Source: Chalciporus piperatus
Taxonomy: Eukaryota > Basidiomycota > Agaricomycetes > Boletales > Boletaceae
Length of the DNA stretch: 52,202 bases
Direction: 5' to 3'
Assembly (NCBI GenBank): GCA_038093975.1
Contig: JBBPTG010000171.1
Coordinates: 1-52,202, forward strand
Positions within the stretch are counted from its first letter, which is position 1, and each line of letters starts with the position of its first letter. Below the pieces are notes generated by a model that was not told the origin of the DNA, made no database searches, and was given only the letters and a program-made list of their open reading frames with translations. A program made the translations under genes and the position numbers. This document shows positions 22,709 to 34,332 of this stretch, in pieces.

Positions 22709-22816
22709 CTGTGTCGATGACACGGACTCCCAATCATCAAGTCCACTTAGGTCGTCTTCGGTTCTTACGCTTTCGTGAAGTCCTTCTGCGATACACCACT
22801 CTTACTACACAAAACA

Positions 22817-22936
22817 ATGGACTCCTTCTCCACTATTGCTTTTGCCTCGACCTCTCCCTCCACCGAGACTGAGGTACCACAAGTGCCAGCTGACGAGCAG
22901 CAATCGAGTGGTTTTTCCTATTGTGTCATTGCATGA
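22817..22936 (+). CDS. CaaX mating-pheromone precursor (lipopeptide)
   Basis: Single exon of 39 codons plus stop. It begins MDSF, has an acidic Thr/Glu/Pro middle (TETEVPQVPADEQ) and ends SGFSYCVIA. The CVIA end is a CaaX box, expected to be farnesylated on Cys36, trimmed of VIA and carboxymethylated. The MD[ST]F start, 35-60 residue length, acidic centre and Tyr/Gly/Ser-rich tail are the standard form of Agaricomycete B-locus pheromone precursors. Mature peptide probably starts near the ADEQQ segment, giving roughly 10-12 residues; this is inferred. No receptor gene lies within the window. ATG context ACAAAACAATGG is good. It is too short for routine gene callers. Confidence 0.85.
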   Translation: MDSFSTIAFASTSPSTETEVPQVPADEQQSSGFSYCVIA

Positions 22937-23604
22937 ATGACGAATTGTAAGCTCCCTCCTCCCGTCGTTCAAGTTTCGACTGCTAAACTACAGCTTTCAG
23001 AACCATACCTTCGTCCTTCACAGTGTACCGCAAACGACTTTCATCTACTCACCATCTACATCATATCTTGCACCTTCTTCATCCGCGCTCGCACTTGTAT
23101 CGGCACACATCCATCCATCTGCCAGTGATTGACCTTGCTTAATTCGATTCAATTTCGTTCGTACGTGCTCCAGGAGTACTTATTATTTTGTTGCAAAGAC
23201 GGACGTTGGTAATTATTTGGGGTTGTAATTTATTGGGTTGGTAATCGGGGCCAGGACTCGAGGGACGGCGGCGGTTCATCAGGAGGCTGCTACTGAGAAG
23301 AGACTGGTTATCATTGTGCCATAGCGGTTATAAAACCACCTTATAAACCATTGTATAGACAACCACAGCACGCACTCTCCTTCCTAGTATCTGCGATAAC
23401 TTTCCACCCCTTTTCCTTATATCTGGTTGTTATCTTTGTCTGGGCGCTGGGGCTTATCCGATTCAAATACGATTTTCTATTCTTGTGACTTGCAGTGGAA
23501 CAACTCGGACCTGAGATTAGTTGAACTGATTCACGAACCCACTTGAAGGATATTCTGACCTATTCTGACATACTTGGCCTCCACTAACAGTAACTTGAGG
23601 TGCG
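22937..23604. other. Pheromone 3' flank and F-box gene 5' flank
   Basis: A possible 3' UTR intron (GTAAGC near 22946 to an ACAG near 22995) follows the pheromone stop. Otherwise nothing coding seen. Confidence 0.4.
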
Positions 23605-25436
23605 ATGCCAGGCGATGACCTTTCTCCCGCGCTTGCCACGTCAAGGCTACGGCTCAGTGGATCTCACCATGATAATCAGCAACCTGATGTCAATGGCACA
23701 GGCAGGCCCAAGTTCGTGACCCTTCCGATAGAGACTATACTGCGCATTCTGTTATACGTGGACCCTCGGGATCTTATCCGTTTACGAGCAGTGAGTATAA
23801 TTGACCTCCTACAACAATTGAAGCCTTTCTTCACTGAGGACGATATTCCTGTAACCAGGTTTGCAATCGGCTCCACGACATCATCGATGACCCCTCCATT
23901 TGGAGAGAAGCGTATGCCAGCTCTCATCTGCCTCTTCCGCCCGGACCATTTCCATGGCAGTCGAACCGAACTATCCAGCGCGCTATAGTCGAATCGGATC
24001 GATTAGGGACATCCTGGACCTCCCAACCACTTACTCTCATCTCGAAAACCACATTTGATTTCGACTCGGTTATCACGGGACCGAACTTGAAGACTCAACT
24101 TGAAGACAAAGATCGTTTCGTTTGGATACGTGGAAGATGGCTCCTCCTGAGCAGGCAGATGAAGCAAGTCGTATGTCGTGACGTTGAAACGAAGTCTGAA
24201 CAGATTTTGTGGGAGGGAGACGTATTCTCGCAATGTGCGGCTTGTTCAGTCATAGGGGATCGAGGACACTTGATTTACGTCGCAATGCGCATGGGCCCTC
24301 TGTGCCGTCTTGCAGATCCAGTGCAAGTGTCTTCACTGCAGAACATCTCGCACGACCTCTCACATGCTTTTCGCACAGGAAACTTGTCGAATTCGCTGTA
24401 GACGATGACACTGGCCGGTTGACTAGTCCAGTCACCTACGACGTACCTACACCTACCTTGCGATCAGAGATGTTCGATCCCCAACTTCGACTTGCGAGTG
24501 CTCATTCGCCGCTCGTGGAGATATTCCTCAACCCATCCCAGACCCCCAAGAGGACGCTGGTGTTCGACTCGCGGACTCGTCGTTTCTACAAGTATCCGCC
24601 CTTCAGATCGAAATTGGTGCGTCGCGATGAGAGGTTTGAGACTGAGGCGCTCGATGTTCATCGTCATCGTAATTCAGGACGATATTGTGAACTATCCGGG
24701 AGCGTGGCTACCCCATCTCATTGAGACTTATCCGACGGCCACACATATCCTCGTCCTCTCTCGTTCGTGGCTCACCCATGGCGACTCCCCCGGGATGGTG
24801 GAAGTCCTACAGACGTTCGCCGTCCCAGACGATGTGGATGCTGCTCCGGACATATTTGGTGTCAGAGAGCTCCGTCTCACCCACGAATATCTCACGCGGG
24901 ACAGGGCCCAGATGTCCATGGAAATCACCCTCATCCGGAACTCCGTCGTTGATCCGGGGGAGAAAACGACGACGCTGAGATACTTGCACACTTTTGATTC
25001 ACTGGAGGAGTCTACGGTCCGGTTCGTCTGCACGGACTATATCCTGCACGACACACCTACAACGGACGTTGGTCCGATCCTCGTCGAGTCGCACGAGGTT
25101 TTTAGGTTGAATGGTGCATGGCATGGCAATTTCATAGAGGCCTCTGATGAGGGACGTGTCAGGGGTCTGACCACGATGTTACCTGGATTTGTCGGTTCTG
25201 ACCCTCTGCCGGACGTCGTTCACAAGTACGAGATGGATGCCAGTGGAGAAAGATGTATCGTGGTTATCAGCGATCCTTCCCCACAGGTGCTCGGCCTCGA
25301 CATCTCTACTCCATCATACGAGTATTCGTTTGATGGTTTCCGAGGGAAGCTTTGGTTCACGAGGGGGGATACTGGTGAACAAGACTTTGCAGGAGAGAAC
25401 GATGATGTACTTGCTTACGTCGTTGACTTCAAATAG
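23605..25436 (+). CDS. F-box protein
   Basis: Model join(23605..23790,23859..24322,24379..24616,24678..25436), 548 residues. The F-box is at about 35-80 (FVTLPIETILRILLYVDPRD LIRLRA, then VCNRLHDIIDDPSIWREAY across intron 1). The rest is beta-rich with repeated strands (ILWEGDVFSQ, LVEFAVDDDTGRL, KTTTLRYLHTF) that could fold as a propeller-like module. Intron 2 (24323-24378) only keeps phase if its donor is GC (GCAAGT), giving DPV-KLVEFAV; every GT alternative breaks the frame. It probably serves as an SCF adaptor; substrate unknown. It is the gene next to the pheromone. Confidence 0.75.
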
Positions 25437-25894
25437 GTAAATAAATATCTTGGTGCAAAGATCATAGAGTGCTGCATAAACTACTGGGGTCTGCAAATCA
25501 TCAACGTACATGGTGAATGAGGCATAGTCCGTGAATCGGGGTATCATTGCGAAACGTTAAAGAAATGGGTTCCTGCTCCATCTCCATCTCCATGCTCCTA
25601 GACTGGTTCTGGCAACATGGTATACGACCAGCCGACCATGCTTAAAAACCATATCGGTTTTCCACCTCTGAACCCCGACAACTTCTCATATTCTGCACCC
25701 GATCTACGGGCTGATAATCGATTAATTGATTGATGTAATCTAGAGGTATGTCAATGGGAATGCGACTGTGAGAAAAGAAATGCGAACATCGTAAGCGGAT
25801 GAAAGGAATATCTTTCCAGGCGGCTCATTCGCAGCGGAAAGCTACTGCAAATGGTAAATACACCGGCGATGCGGCACGTGTACAGGACATACAG
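25437..25894. other. Convergent intergenic stretch
   Basis: Between F-box and WD40 3' ends; nothing seen. Confidence 0.4.
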
Positions 25895-26955
25895 TTACAA
25901 TAGATGGTCCTATCAAGGTCAGGATATCGATTTATACTCGGATGGTAAGGACTCACATTATTAACAGGTCCCTTGGGAGCTTTCCAGATATAATTTCCAC
26001 AAGCAAGGAACTCGCCATTGGGAGAGTAGGCGACACAGTACATCGAGCGAGGAAAACTGTATCGTGCGATCTCCCGAGCGGTCTCCAGGTCCCATACGTA
26101 GACTGTATCACCACGAACATTCGCTAGGAAACTTCCGCAGGGAGATATTGATATGCAGATGTAAGGCCACTGGTTGGACGGAATCCCACCGACAGCACGA
26201 TCACGCCAATAGCGAATCTGAGCGCCAGTGGTTGCGTCGTACATGGTCAGTTGACCATTGGCGAGGTTGTTCGCGACGACGTGAAGCCCATCGTTGGTCC
26301 ACTCCAGTGAGTGTGCACGATGCTTGATCTCGAGTGATGGGCGACCGGAAGCCAGATCCCATATTTGTATGCATTGGCCACATGCTGCGAGGCGCGTGTC
26401 GTCTGGCGAAAAGCGGGTGCATCTTGTATTTCCTTTCCGAGGCTCGAGAACGCTAACCGAACTCCCATCAGCGACATTCCTGACTTCCACACTGTCAGAC
26501 ATGTATTCCCGCTCGAATGCATAAGCGAGCAGCCGCGTGTCACTGCTGAAGTGGACGACACAGCAGCAACGACTGATCGCAGGTTTGTCGAATGTGTGTT
26601 CGACGCGGCGTGTGTTGGCGTCCCAGAGTAAGACCTGTCCTCCGTCTCTATACGTGCCTCCGGTAGCAAACTTCTTTCCGTCCGTCGAGACTGCAACGGT
26701 GGTAAAGTTGGTGAAGAAGCCGCCCCGGATGGCCTCGCCCTCTCTCGTTCTTTCCTTTACATTCCAAATCTGCAACCCCGACCCGACGATTGCGATTAAC
26801 TTGGACCCGTCTGGCCAGAACGCCAAGCATGGGATGGTTGCCTGTTGCTCCTGGATGATGGACTCGGGTTGGTCCATGTTTGAGGTGGGATGGGCGGGGA
26901 CGGGTTGAGAGGGTGTGGTGATCACTTGTAGCGGTGAGGCAAGGGCAAGATGCAT
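25895..26955 (-). CDS. WD40-repeat protein
   Basis: Model complement(join(25895..25909,25957..26955)), 337 residues. Repeated WD units are visible: CLAFWPDGSKLIAIVGSGLQIWNV, VAVSTDGKKFATGG...VLLWD, RFSPDDTRLAACGQCIQIWDL, LEWTNDGLHVV, SISPCGSFLANVRGDTVYVWDL, VAYSPNGEFLACGNYIWK, so at least six blades of a propeller. A GTGAGT donor after PVNN with a 47-nt intron gives a short last exon DHLL. Unspliced, the frame would run to 25825 with a less convincing tail. A second start at 26877 (MDQPES) would remove a 26-residue hydrophobic N-terminus. Role unknown; no catalytic domain. Confidence 0.75.
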
Positions 26956-28461
26956 ATCAGGACGATGGGTTGTGGATACAAGTCTGATTGGATTGGAGTT
27001 TATTCAAGGAAGGTGCACTGCCACTCACCACCGTCAAATCACGCCGAGCCGGCGGGCCCCGTTGGACCTACAACCATGTCGAATTCAATCATTGGGCGTG
27101 TGAGTCAGAGAAGGAGAAATCGGAGGATACAAGTCACTTAGTACTGACTTCCAATCGCTCTCCTTCCTTTTTTCGCTTTTTATATCGCGGGCCTTTGAGC
27201 GGCCTTGGCGGTCCGACGGATTCTTGGAAGGTACGCGTGCCCCAGTCAATCACGAAGATGAAGGCCTACGGAGGTGCACCACGCTACTACGTCTCGAGGC
27301 CTCGAGCACGACCCCTACGAGAACCCCAAGATACTTTTGATCTGTTAGGCCCTCACAGGATTATAAACTGAACCCATCTTCTCATACGTTTCAGCCTTCT
27401 GAGACTCGGAGGCAGCGTATCATACATATGGCCGAGCCAATCAATGCCCATGTACCATTGCACACGTTCTCGAGCCCCTTGCGGTGTCAGGCACTTTCAG
27501 AATTCTCGCCATGTGTTCATTTATATGAACTTGATGGTACGCATGGGTCAATTGCTTCTGACGCTAATGTCCCAGTTCAAAGATAGACTGGCTGAAGGCA
27601 CAATGTCGCGTCTCAGCGCTCAACCGGCATGCAGAGGTTTGCTACCATCCAGGCAGCCTGAGGCCACCGGCTTACTTCCTTGCTGAACGGGTTGGACGTT
27701 ATACTGAACGTTGAACGTTGAACAATAAGGTCGATTAAAGTGCGATCTCCAAATAGGCGGTAGCTCCGACACCTTCCTTCATGCTTTCTGATCCTTTGTG
27801 ATGTCGTCAGATTGCGAGCCGCGATTCTCCTCTAGGTATCTAAATGCTTCCGTGAAATCACCTATAGCAATAAACGATCAATTTGACAGGCTCTGGATGC
27901 GCATGCACGCACCTCTGCCTTATCCTCCTGCATCATTTCCTTATCAATCGACCCAGTTCCTTCAAATATCTTGGTGCAATCAACACGGCTGTCGATGCAG
28001 CCCTGGGCGACGCTGGAAGATTCTTCCCCATGCTCGTCTTCCAGTTCTTTATTCCATCGCTATCATTGAATTCAGCGCACACCCGACAGCAGATCTCCTT
28101 TCAGCTTTCGCAGCCGTCTGACTCACAAGAGACTTGTCTACATAGCCAACTGAGTTGGCCCTAAGTTCACTCACCCTGCTGAGTGCTCACCTCAAAGTGG
28201 TACCTCTGCTATCAGCATCTCCCCACTTTCCTGTCTTTCACTCGACCTGTTCCATCTATTGACAGATTTCGTGAACATTTGGTCAGGATCAACATCGAAT
28301 GGAGTATGGACTTCCGACTGGTATAGACTTGAGCAAGCACGAGTTTTTGAACGCGACGCGACAGGACGCGACGCGGCTGCTCCGAGTATGACAGGTTGAT
28401 TTGTTTGAGTTTGTGATTTGGCTTTGCTCAACTTCAAAATTTAATCAAACAGCGCCACAAT
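26956..28461. other. Gene-poor stretch left of the hAT-like element
   Basis: No supported gene. Small direct repeats (TGAACGTT near 27700; GACGCGAC near 28350) occur. Confidence 0.45.
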
Positions 28462-29614
28462 TAGGGTTCGTCACGGGTGACACCGCGGGTCTACCAACAG
28501 ACACCGTACCCGTACCCGCCAATACCGTACCCGCACGGGTACGGGTTCTACACCGACCCGTCACACCCGCGGTGTTCGATCTGTGCTAGCAATGCCAAAC
28601 CACACCGAGCTCGTTGATGCAGCTGTAACAATGATACAGGCTAGAAATCAAGCAAATGAATACATGGTATTTATTCAGAAGCACATTTTCGTTTCTGTGT
28701 ACCACGACGAAGGACAGTCACCAGTTCATTCAGAGATACAAGGTCATTCCGAATCCATGAACCAAGACAAAGTAAAGCTCGTGTTGATTGGCCTGATAAC
28801 CTGTTGCGTGTAAAATGGAGGAGTTGTCGACCTTGTGAAAATACCCGCTCGACTGGAGTTGAAGTTGCTGTTTAACCATGTCATCGACAAGCTACCGTGA
28901 CTCAGAAGTGTGTAAACTGATCTGGGGCACTAAGATAGTCTAATGCCATGCGAGAGAGGGATGGGTAAGTTGACTTGTGGTTTGTCAGGAACCGGCGCCG
29001 ACTGAGAGGGTTTTGCCTTTTTGACGGCCCGGGGCGGGATGACAAGGGTCAGCTTTCCAGAATGATCCTTATCACAAGGGTGGGGACAAGGCAACAAGTA
29101 GTAGGAAGTGGTGCAGACGATGGGCAAGTTGATTGGTAGCAGGTGAAAAGATGACAATACTGTTGACCATCGTTGCCTCAGGCGTCCGCGCCCTCTTTAT
29201 ACCGAGGGCAAGAAGATTCTTATCATCGTTTCGTGTTCGGTGCAGTGAGTGGCCGATGGATTTGTTCGTTTGCTTTGCAACTGATTCACAGATTCTACCA
29301 GCGTGAATCAGCAACTCGAGCGGATGCGAAACAAGAAATAGTAATTATCGTTTTCATATTGAAGAGGATGCAACTTATTTTGTCTTCTACTCGTATTTCG
29401 ATTCACGACGCCGGAAGGCTCGGGGGATGAGAAGGCTACTTACTTTGATTTACAACACGATAAGCTTAAGGTCCACTGGTGAGATAAGGAACACCGTACA
29501 CCGCGGGTACGGTGCTCGGTATTGGCACAAGAGTTAACCTTCCCTACCGTACCCGAACCCGCCAGACCCGTACGCCAAAACCCGCGGTGTAACCCGTACC
29601 CGTGGCGAACCCTA
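28462..29614. mobile_element. Non-autonomous hAT-like transposon, 1153 bp
   Basis: Ends are inverted: TAGGGTTCGTCACGGGT at the left and, read on the opposite strand, TAGGGTTCGCCACGGGT at the right. An exact 8-bp target duplication GCCACAAT flanks the element (28454-28461 and 29615-29622). The 8-bp size and TAGGG-type ends fit the hAT superfamily. Subterminal 120-130 bp on both sides are dense in ACCCG/TACCCG motifs in both orientations, the usual arrangement of transposase binding sites. The interior has no transposase, so it would need help from a related autonomous copy. Confidence 0.88.
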
Positions 29615-29811
29615 GCCACAATTGCTTGGCGATACTAATTATTGGCGAAAAATTGAGGTACAGTAGCGACGTGCTGTACACTGAGTACTGAAGTGTTTTG
29701 CATATCCCCGCCCGCAGCGAGGTGAAGTCACAGACAATTTGGCAGCCAATGTATATATCTAACCTCAACCTCGCGGAATCGAGGCAAATGCTACCTCGAC
29801 CTCATTTATAA

Positions 29812-29874
29812 GGGCCTGTTCGAGATGGGCAAAGTCGCCAAAAGTGCTGCTAAGCGCGTAGCCACACTCGCTTA
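29812..29874. repeat. Left terminal inverted repeat of the Harbinger element
   Basis: 63 bp, perfect inverted match to 34333-34395. Confidence 0.92.
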
Positions 29875-29920
29875 CCTATAGCCGTCCCTTACCTATAGCC
29901 GTCCCTTACCTATAGCCGTC
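29871..29920. repeat. 17-bp triplication next to the left end
   Basis: CTTACCTATAGCCGTCC occurs three times in a row (29871, 29888, 29905; last unit one base short). The right end has a single, slightly different copy. Confidence 0.88.
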
Positions 29921-30080
29921 TGAGACAAAGAGACCACAACAGAAGTGAAAATCCCTCAGAGTCTCTTTGTCCTCGGACGGTGGCAAACAGCAGCTCGTTG
30001 CTGTTGTCGTTGCTGTTGTCTCCTCGTTGCTGCTTTCTCCTCGTCGAGTGTCTCACTAGTGAGACAGTTGCCATCCTCGG

Positions 30081-30510
30081 TCGTCATCATTGCCAATGGT
30101 GTTCTCACGCCTAGGCCCGCCCACTGTTGTGCAACATTGTTGCACAACAGCGCCGCCGTTGTCTCCTCGTCACTGCTGGCTCCTCGTTGAGTGTCTTACT
30201 AGTGAGTCAGTATGTACCTGCTACCTCACCCATCCCCGGTCTTTACCTGCAACACAGTCATCATTGCCAACAGTGTTTTCCTGCCTAGGCGCGCCCACTG
30301 TGCAAGCTCATCACTGTTGTTTCCTCGTCGCTGCTGTCTCATTATCGAGTATCTCACTTAGGGAGTCAGCATGTACCCGCTACCTCATTCATCCTCAGTC
30401 TTGACGGTCATCATTGCCAATGGTGTTCTCACGCCTAGGCCTGCCCACTGTTGTGCAACAGTGTTGCACAACAGCGCCGCTGTTATTTTCCATGCTCCCT
30501 CTTCTTTGAG
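30081..30510. repeat. Internal repeats with 12-bp palindromes in the left arm
   Basis: A block beginning GTCATCATTGCCAA recurs at about 30084, 30248 and 30406. The first and third copies carry a perfect 12-bp stem, CTGTTGTGCAAC / GTTGCACAACAG, with 3-nt loops (30124-30150 and 30448-30474). The middle copy has lost the palindrome. Possible promoter, transposase sites or a byproduct of slippage. Confidence 0.8.
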
Positions 30511-30862
30511 ATGTTTGGTGTTCCCTTTCATTTACTGTCAGTGTAGTAGATAAAACACAATGTATCGTTGCTGTAGAAGTGTCTTCAAACTGTTCATGGA
30601 ACTGTCTGGACTTGACTGGATATTCGGAAACATCAAATTTGGGCACCTTCCGCCAGCAGGTGGGCCTTGCGGAGTTCTGCAGGCGAGCCTCGCGGAATTC
30701 TAGGCCATGGTGTGTTCGGAGCTCAAACTTTCACTTTCCACACTAACACCCAGCATGAACCCTTGCCACCACCCTCATCTTCAGCTCGACACTCACTACG
30801 TCCATCGCCTCTTACTTGGCTTCAGCGTCTTAATTGTTCTCTGTGGCATCAAGACACTTCAA

Positions 30863-32791
30863 ATGATTACCATCCAACAGGCATCAATGAAACGCGCTTC
30901 CTGGCCCGATCCCACCATACACGCTATGCTCGACATCCTCACCGAGCATAAGTCCAGGATGGGGCAGGCAGGTGGTTTTCCCCCCACTGTGTTCGCTGAA
31001 GTGGCAAGAAGACTCGGGACCCCGGATAAGACCCCGTCCAAGGTCTCCAGCAAGTGGACCAGCGTATGTTGTTTCGACCCATGTTTTCTCAGCGTCAGCT
31101 TGACCTTTCGTTCCATCCACAGCTCAAGAAAACGTGGAGGGCCATCGAGGACTATCAATACAACAAGTCAGGTACCTACTTTGACCCCTTCCTGGGTGCA
31201 AATATCCAGACTCCTGCTGAAGTCGAAGCATGGGAGGCGTTTATTGCCTCTGGCACTGCTCAGGTATGTCTTCCAAAGCATTCATCTGTATTGAAACCGC
31301 ATACTAATATCTATTTAGAGCAAAGAAATGGCCAACTTCCGGAACAGAGGTTGGCCATTCTGTGATAAAATGGCCGTGCTTTGTCCACGTGGTACAGGCG
31401 CCACAGGTGGTTATTCATACGCTGGTGGCACAGAGTTGCTGGACTCCGACGAGGAGATACTAGTAGATGATGGGTCGCTACCAGATTCCCAATCCTACTC
31501 AATCCCCGCCACACCTAGCTCGCACTTCAGCATGTCGCAATTCACACAAGGGAACTTATTGGACCACGAGCTTAATTTTGATCAGCTGATGCAGCTCGGT
31601 CAAGATTTCGCCTCACCCAATCATACCACCCAGCTTACCGCCGTCAACAGTGCGCTCTCCATGCTCAATCAGGTCACTTCTCAATCTGGCACTCCCCAAC
31701 TTGAATACGGCACTCCCCCTCCAAGCTTGCATGCGCATACATTATCCTCCGGTAGTCAGAGTCAGAGTCACCGCCCATTCTCCATGGCATCAGGCGCTCG
31801 CCCCCCCTCCTCTCGCACAAGCCTCATTTCCTCTGCCAAAATATCCAAGGATAAAAACAAGGGACGCAGCTCCGCCATCTCTACAGCAACTTCTTCCCTA
31901 GGCTCATCTGCTATTGCCAGCCGACGATCCAAAGTTACTCCCAGTCAGTCTTCCCGGACCACTGCCGCCGCAACAACTGGAATGACCGCCGCCATCAATC
32001 GTGCTACGGATGTCATGAATGACATCAAGGGTATGCTCCATGTAACGCAACCAGAACCATCAGTATCTATTCCTGCTGCTTCCGCTCAGACATTGCCCCA
32101 AAGTTTCCTTTCAACTCCACCAGACGCTTCCCCGCTGCAATGTACCAAGAGTTTTTCATCACAAGCAGTGGCAGTTCTCCTGACCGATAAAGAGATTCAC
32201 CCTACCATTCGCGGTCAACTTGCTGCCTCTTTCCTCTCGGATCCACAACTTTGCCAGATGTATATTGCCTTGACCGACCCCGCTGTTCGTCAAGAGTTTG
32301 CTATCAGCTGGTTTAACCAGAACTTTCGTTATTCCTCGAGCACCATCCCTGCCAGCGGGCCGCCACCGCCTGTCAACGCAGGATACCTGGCAGTCCCTGC
32401 GGGCACCTCTCCCGTGTCGTCACCTCCCGCCAATCATCATGTAGGATACCCTGGTACTACCACCATTTCCGCAAGCACCATTTCCGAGTCCGTGTTGTCA
32501 CCTCCCATCAACGCAGGACACCCAGGCGCCACTGCCTCCGTGGGCAGTAGTATCAACATGGAACGTCCATATTCCACCGTCGGAAATCAGGCAGCCTTCA
32601 CAGGTCCTAGCGCAGCTTTGGCATCGTCATTTTCCTCTTCTGAGTCAAGTGCTTTTCATCCAGGCCTCTTCTTCAGAGATCTGCCTCCGGCTGTAGAGTC
32701 TGATGATGCTGGTGGTATGTCGTCCACGTCTGAGGCAGATCCCTATGCTATATACTTTGATGGACCCTATGACAACTCTTCCTTCCAGTGA
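30863..32791 (+). CDS. Harbinger-associated Myb/SANT-like DNA-binding protein
   Basis: Model join(30863..31063,31123..31263,31319..32791), 604 residues. The N-terminus is a trihelix domain (KRASWPDPTIHAMLDIL, KWTS|LKKTWRAIEDYQ, FDPFLGANIQTPAEVEAWEAF, FRNRGWPFCDKM), the Myb/SANT-like type found in the second gene of PIF/Harbinger elements. The remainder is Ser/Thr/Pro-rich. In this superfamily the protein binds the ends and imports the transposase. Two introns (59 and 55 nt) are canonical. The frame is open upstream to an ATG at 30707 with a hydrophobic stretch; 30863 is preferred because the domain begins soon after. Confidence 0.85.
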
Positions 32792-32926
32792 TTCTCTGCG
32801 GCTGCTTTGTTGTACTATTACAAGTCTTATGTGTCGCCCTGTTGACTCTTCCACACGACCGTCATGTATTTATTCGTTGTAATGTTCCAATTACATCGTT
32901 ACCCAAGTCCCAGGCGAAGTCCAAGT

Positions 32927-34232
32927 CTACCCATGAAAATGTATATAATCCGTCCACATCTCATCCGCAATCCTATCGCGCAAATGCACACCTTCATCTT
33001 CTTCAGCTTCGGGGTCAAAATCATCAGGTCCGTCCTCCATGCCACCATTGGGATCGTCATCAGTAGTTGGTTCTTCATCAGCCTCGTGGATGCGAATGAA
33101 GTTGTGAAGAGCACAAAGTGCTGCTGGAATACGCGCCTGAATTTCCAGCGGGTATGCAAGCCCAAGGAGGAGAATCCGAAAACGTTTTTTTAGAACACCG
33201 AAGATCCGTTCGACAACGTTTCTTGCAGAGGCATGCCGCAAGTTGAACAGTTCCCTTTTATTGACAGGTCTGCCAGCGTTTCGTCAGCCCGACTCGGACA
33301 TGATCAAACAAAGTTAAATACATACCTTACATTTGCCCGGCCCCATTCAGCCAGGTGATACCGCACACCGCGATATGGAACAAGTAAAGTCCGCCGGGAG
33401 GGAAAGCCAAGGTCGGCAAGGAGATATTTACCCTCAGGGATAATGAGATTGCGCGAAATGGCATCATCATACACCCGTGCATCTGAAGCGGACCCCTCCC
33501 AGCCTGTAAGAGCATAAGTGAACTGGAGGTTGAAGTCGGATATGAAAAGGCAGTTCTGGGAGAGCGAGCCCTTGCGGTCCCTGAATGCGGTGGCGACGAC
33601 AGCAGGAGGTGCCGCGACCGGAATATGGCTGCCGTCAATAGCACCAATCGCGTCCTTGAAATATGGCCAGAATTTTGGGTTCGATCTGAAGTTTGACGAG
33701 ACTGTGTTGATACCAGGGGGGGTGATGAAAGTTGTATAGAAAGGAGGAGAGGAGAAAATGATGACCATTTTGCGAAAGTAACTGTTTAAAAAGACAATTA
33801 GGTTTGACTTGGACTGACGCCCCCATCTCTGTATCCAACGTACTGTGAAACTGTACCATTTGACCGTTGAAATCTCTCGCCAACATGCCTTACAGGCAGC
33901 CCAGTGACGCATGTGTATAGGAAAATGGCGAGTTGTTCTTCTAATGAAACAGACCTCGCATTGGAATGGCCATAGCCTCTGAGAATTGATATGAGTTCGT
34001 TGAAAAGTTCTGCATGGATGCCGAGTTCATTGCGGATGCGTTCTGGATGGCCTGTCAGAAGTTCGAGCAACCATCCTTCACCGGAAAGGACTGAAGTGTG
34101 GTAGGGCTCTGGGTCTCTGCGGGGTTCAGAAAGCGAAGAGACTGTGCTTGCCACAGCACAGATAATGATGCTGAGGAGGAGGGTCATATATTGGATGATG
34201 CGCTGTCGTTGTTCTGGTCGTAGGTTGGTCAT
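32927..34232 (-). CDS. PIF/Harbinger DDE transposase
   Basis: Three exons, complement(join(32927..33269,33326..33781,33844..34232)), 395 residues. A helix-turn-helix region precedes residue 133 (LPVRHVGERFQRSNGTVS). Catalytic triad as seen: Asp179 in AIDGSHI, Asp230 in GSASDARV, Glu302 in ARNVVERIFG. The motif PYRGVRYHL and the end ALHNFIRIH are also characteristic of the DDE_Tnp_4 family. Introns of 62 and 56 nt splice in phase and no stop interrupts the frame. The C-terminus is acidic. ATG 34232 is the first true start. It excises and inserts the element at TWA sites. Confidence 0.92.
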
Positions 34233-34332
34233 GGCTGCGGAGTGATCGCTCAATCACTTCCAAATCGGGAGGACGATGACGAGAATGAAAAGCTACTAGT
34301 TTGCCTCTCTTTGTCTCGGACGGCTATAGGTA

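Noticed and set aside
29871..29920. Short regular repeats resembling a CRISPR array
   Set aside because: Directly abutting units with no spacers, in a eukaryotic transposon end.
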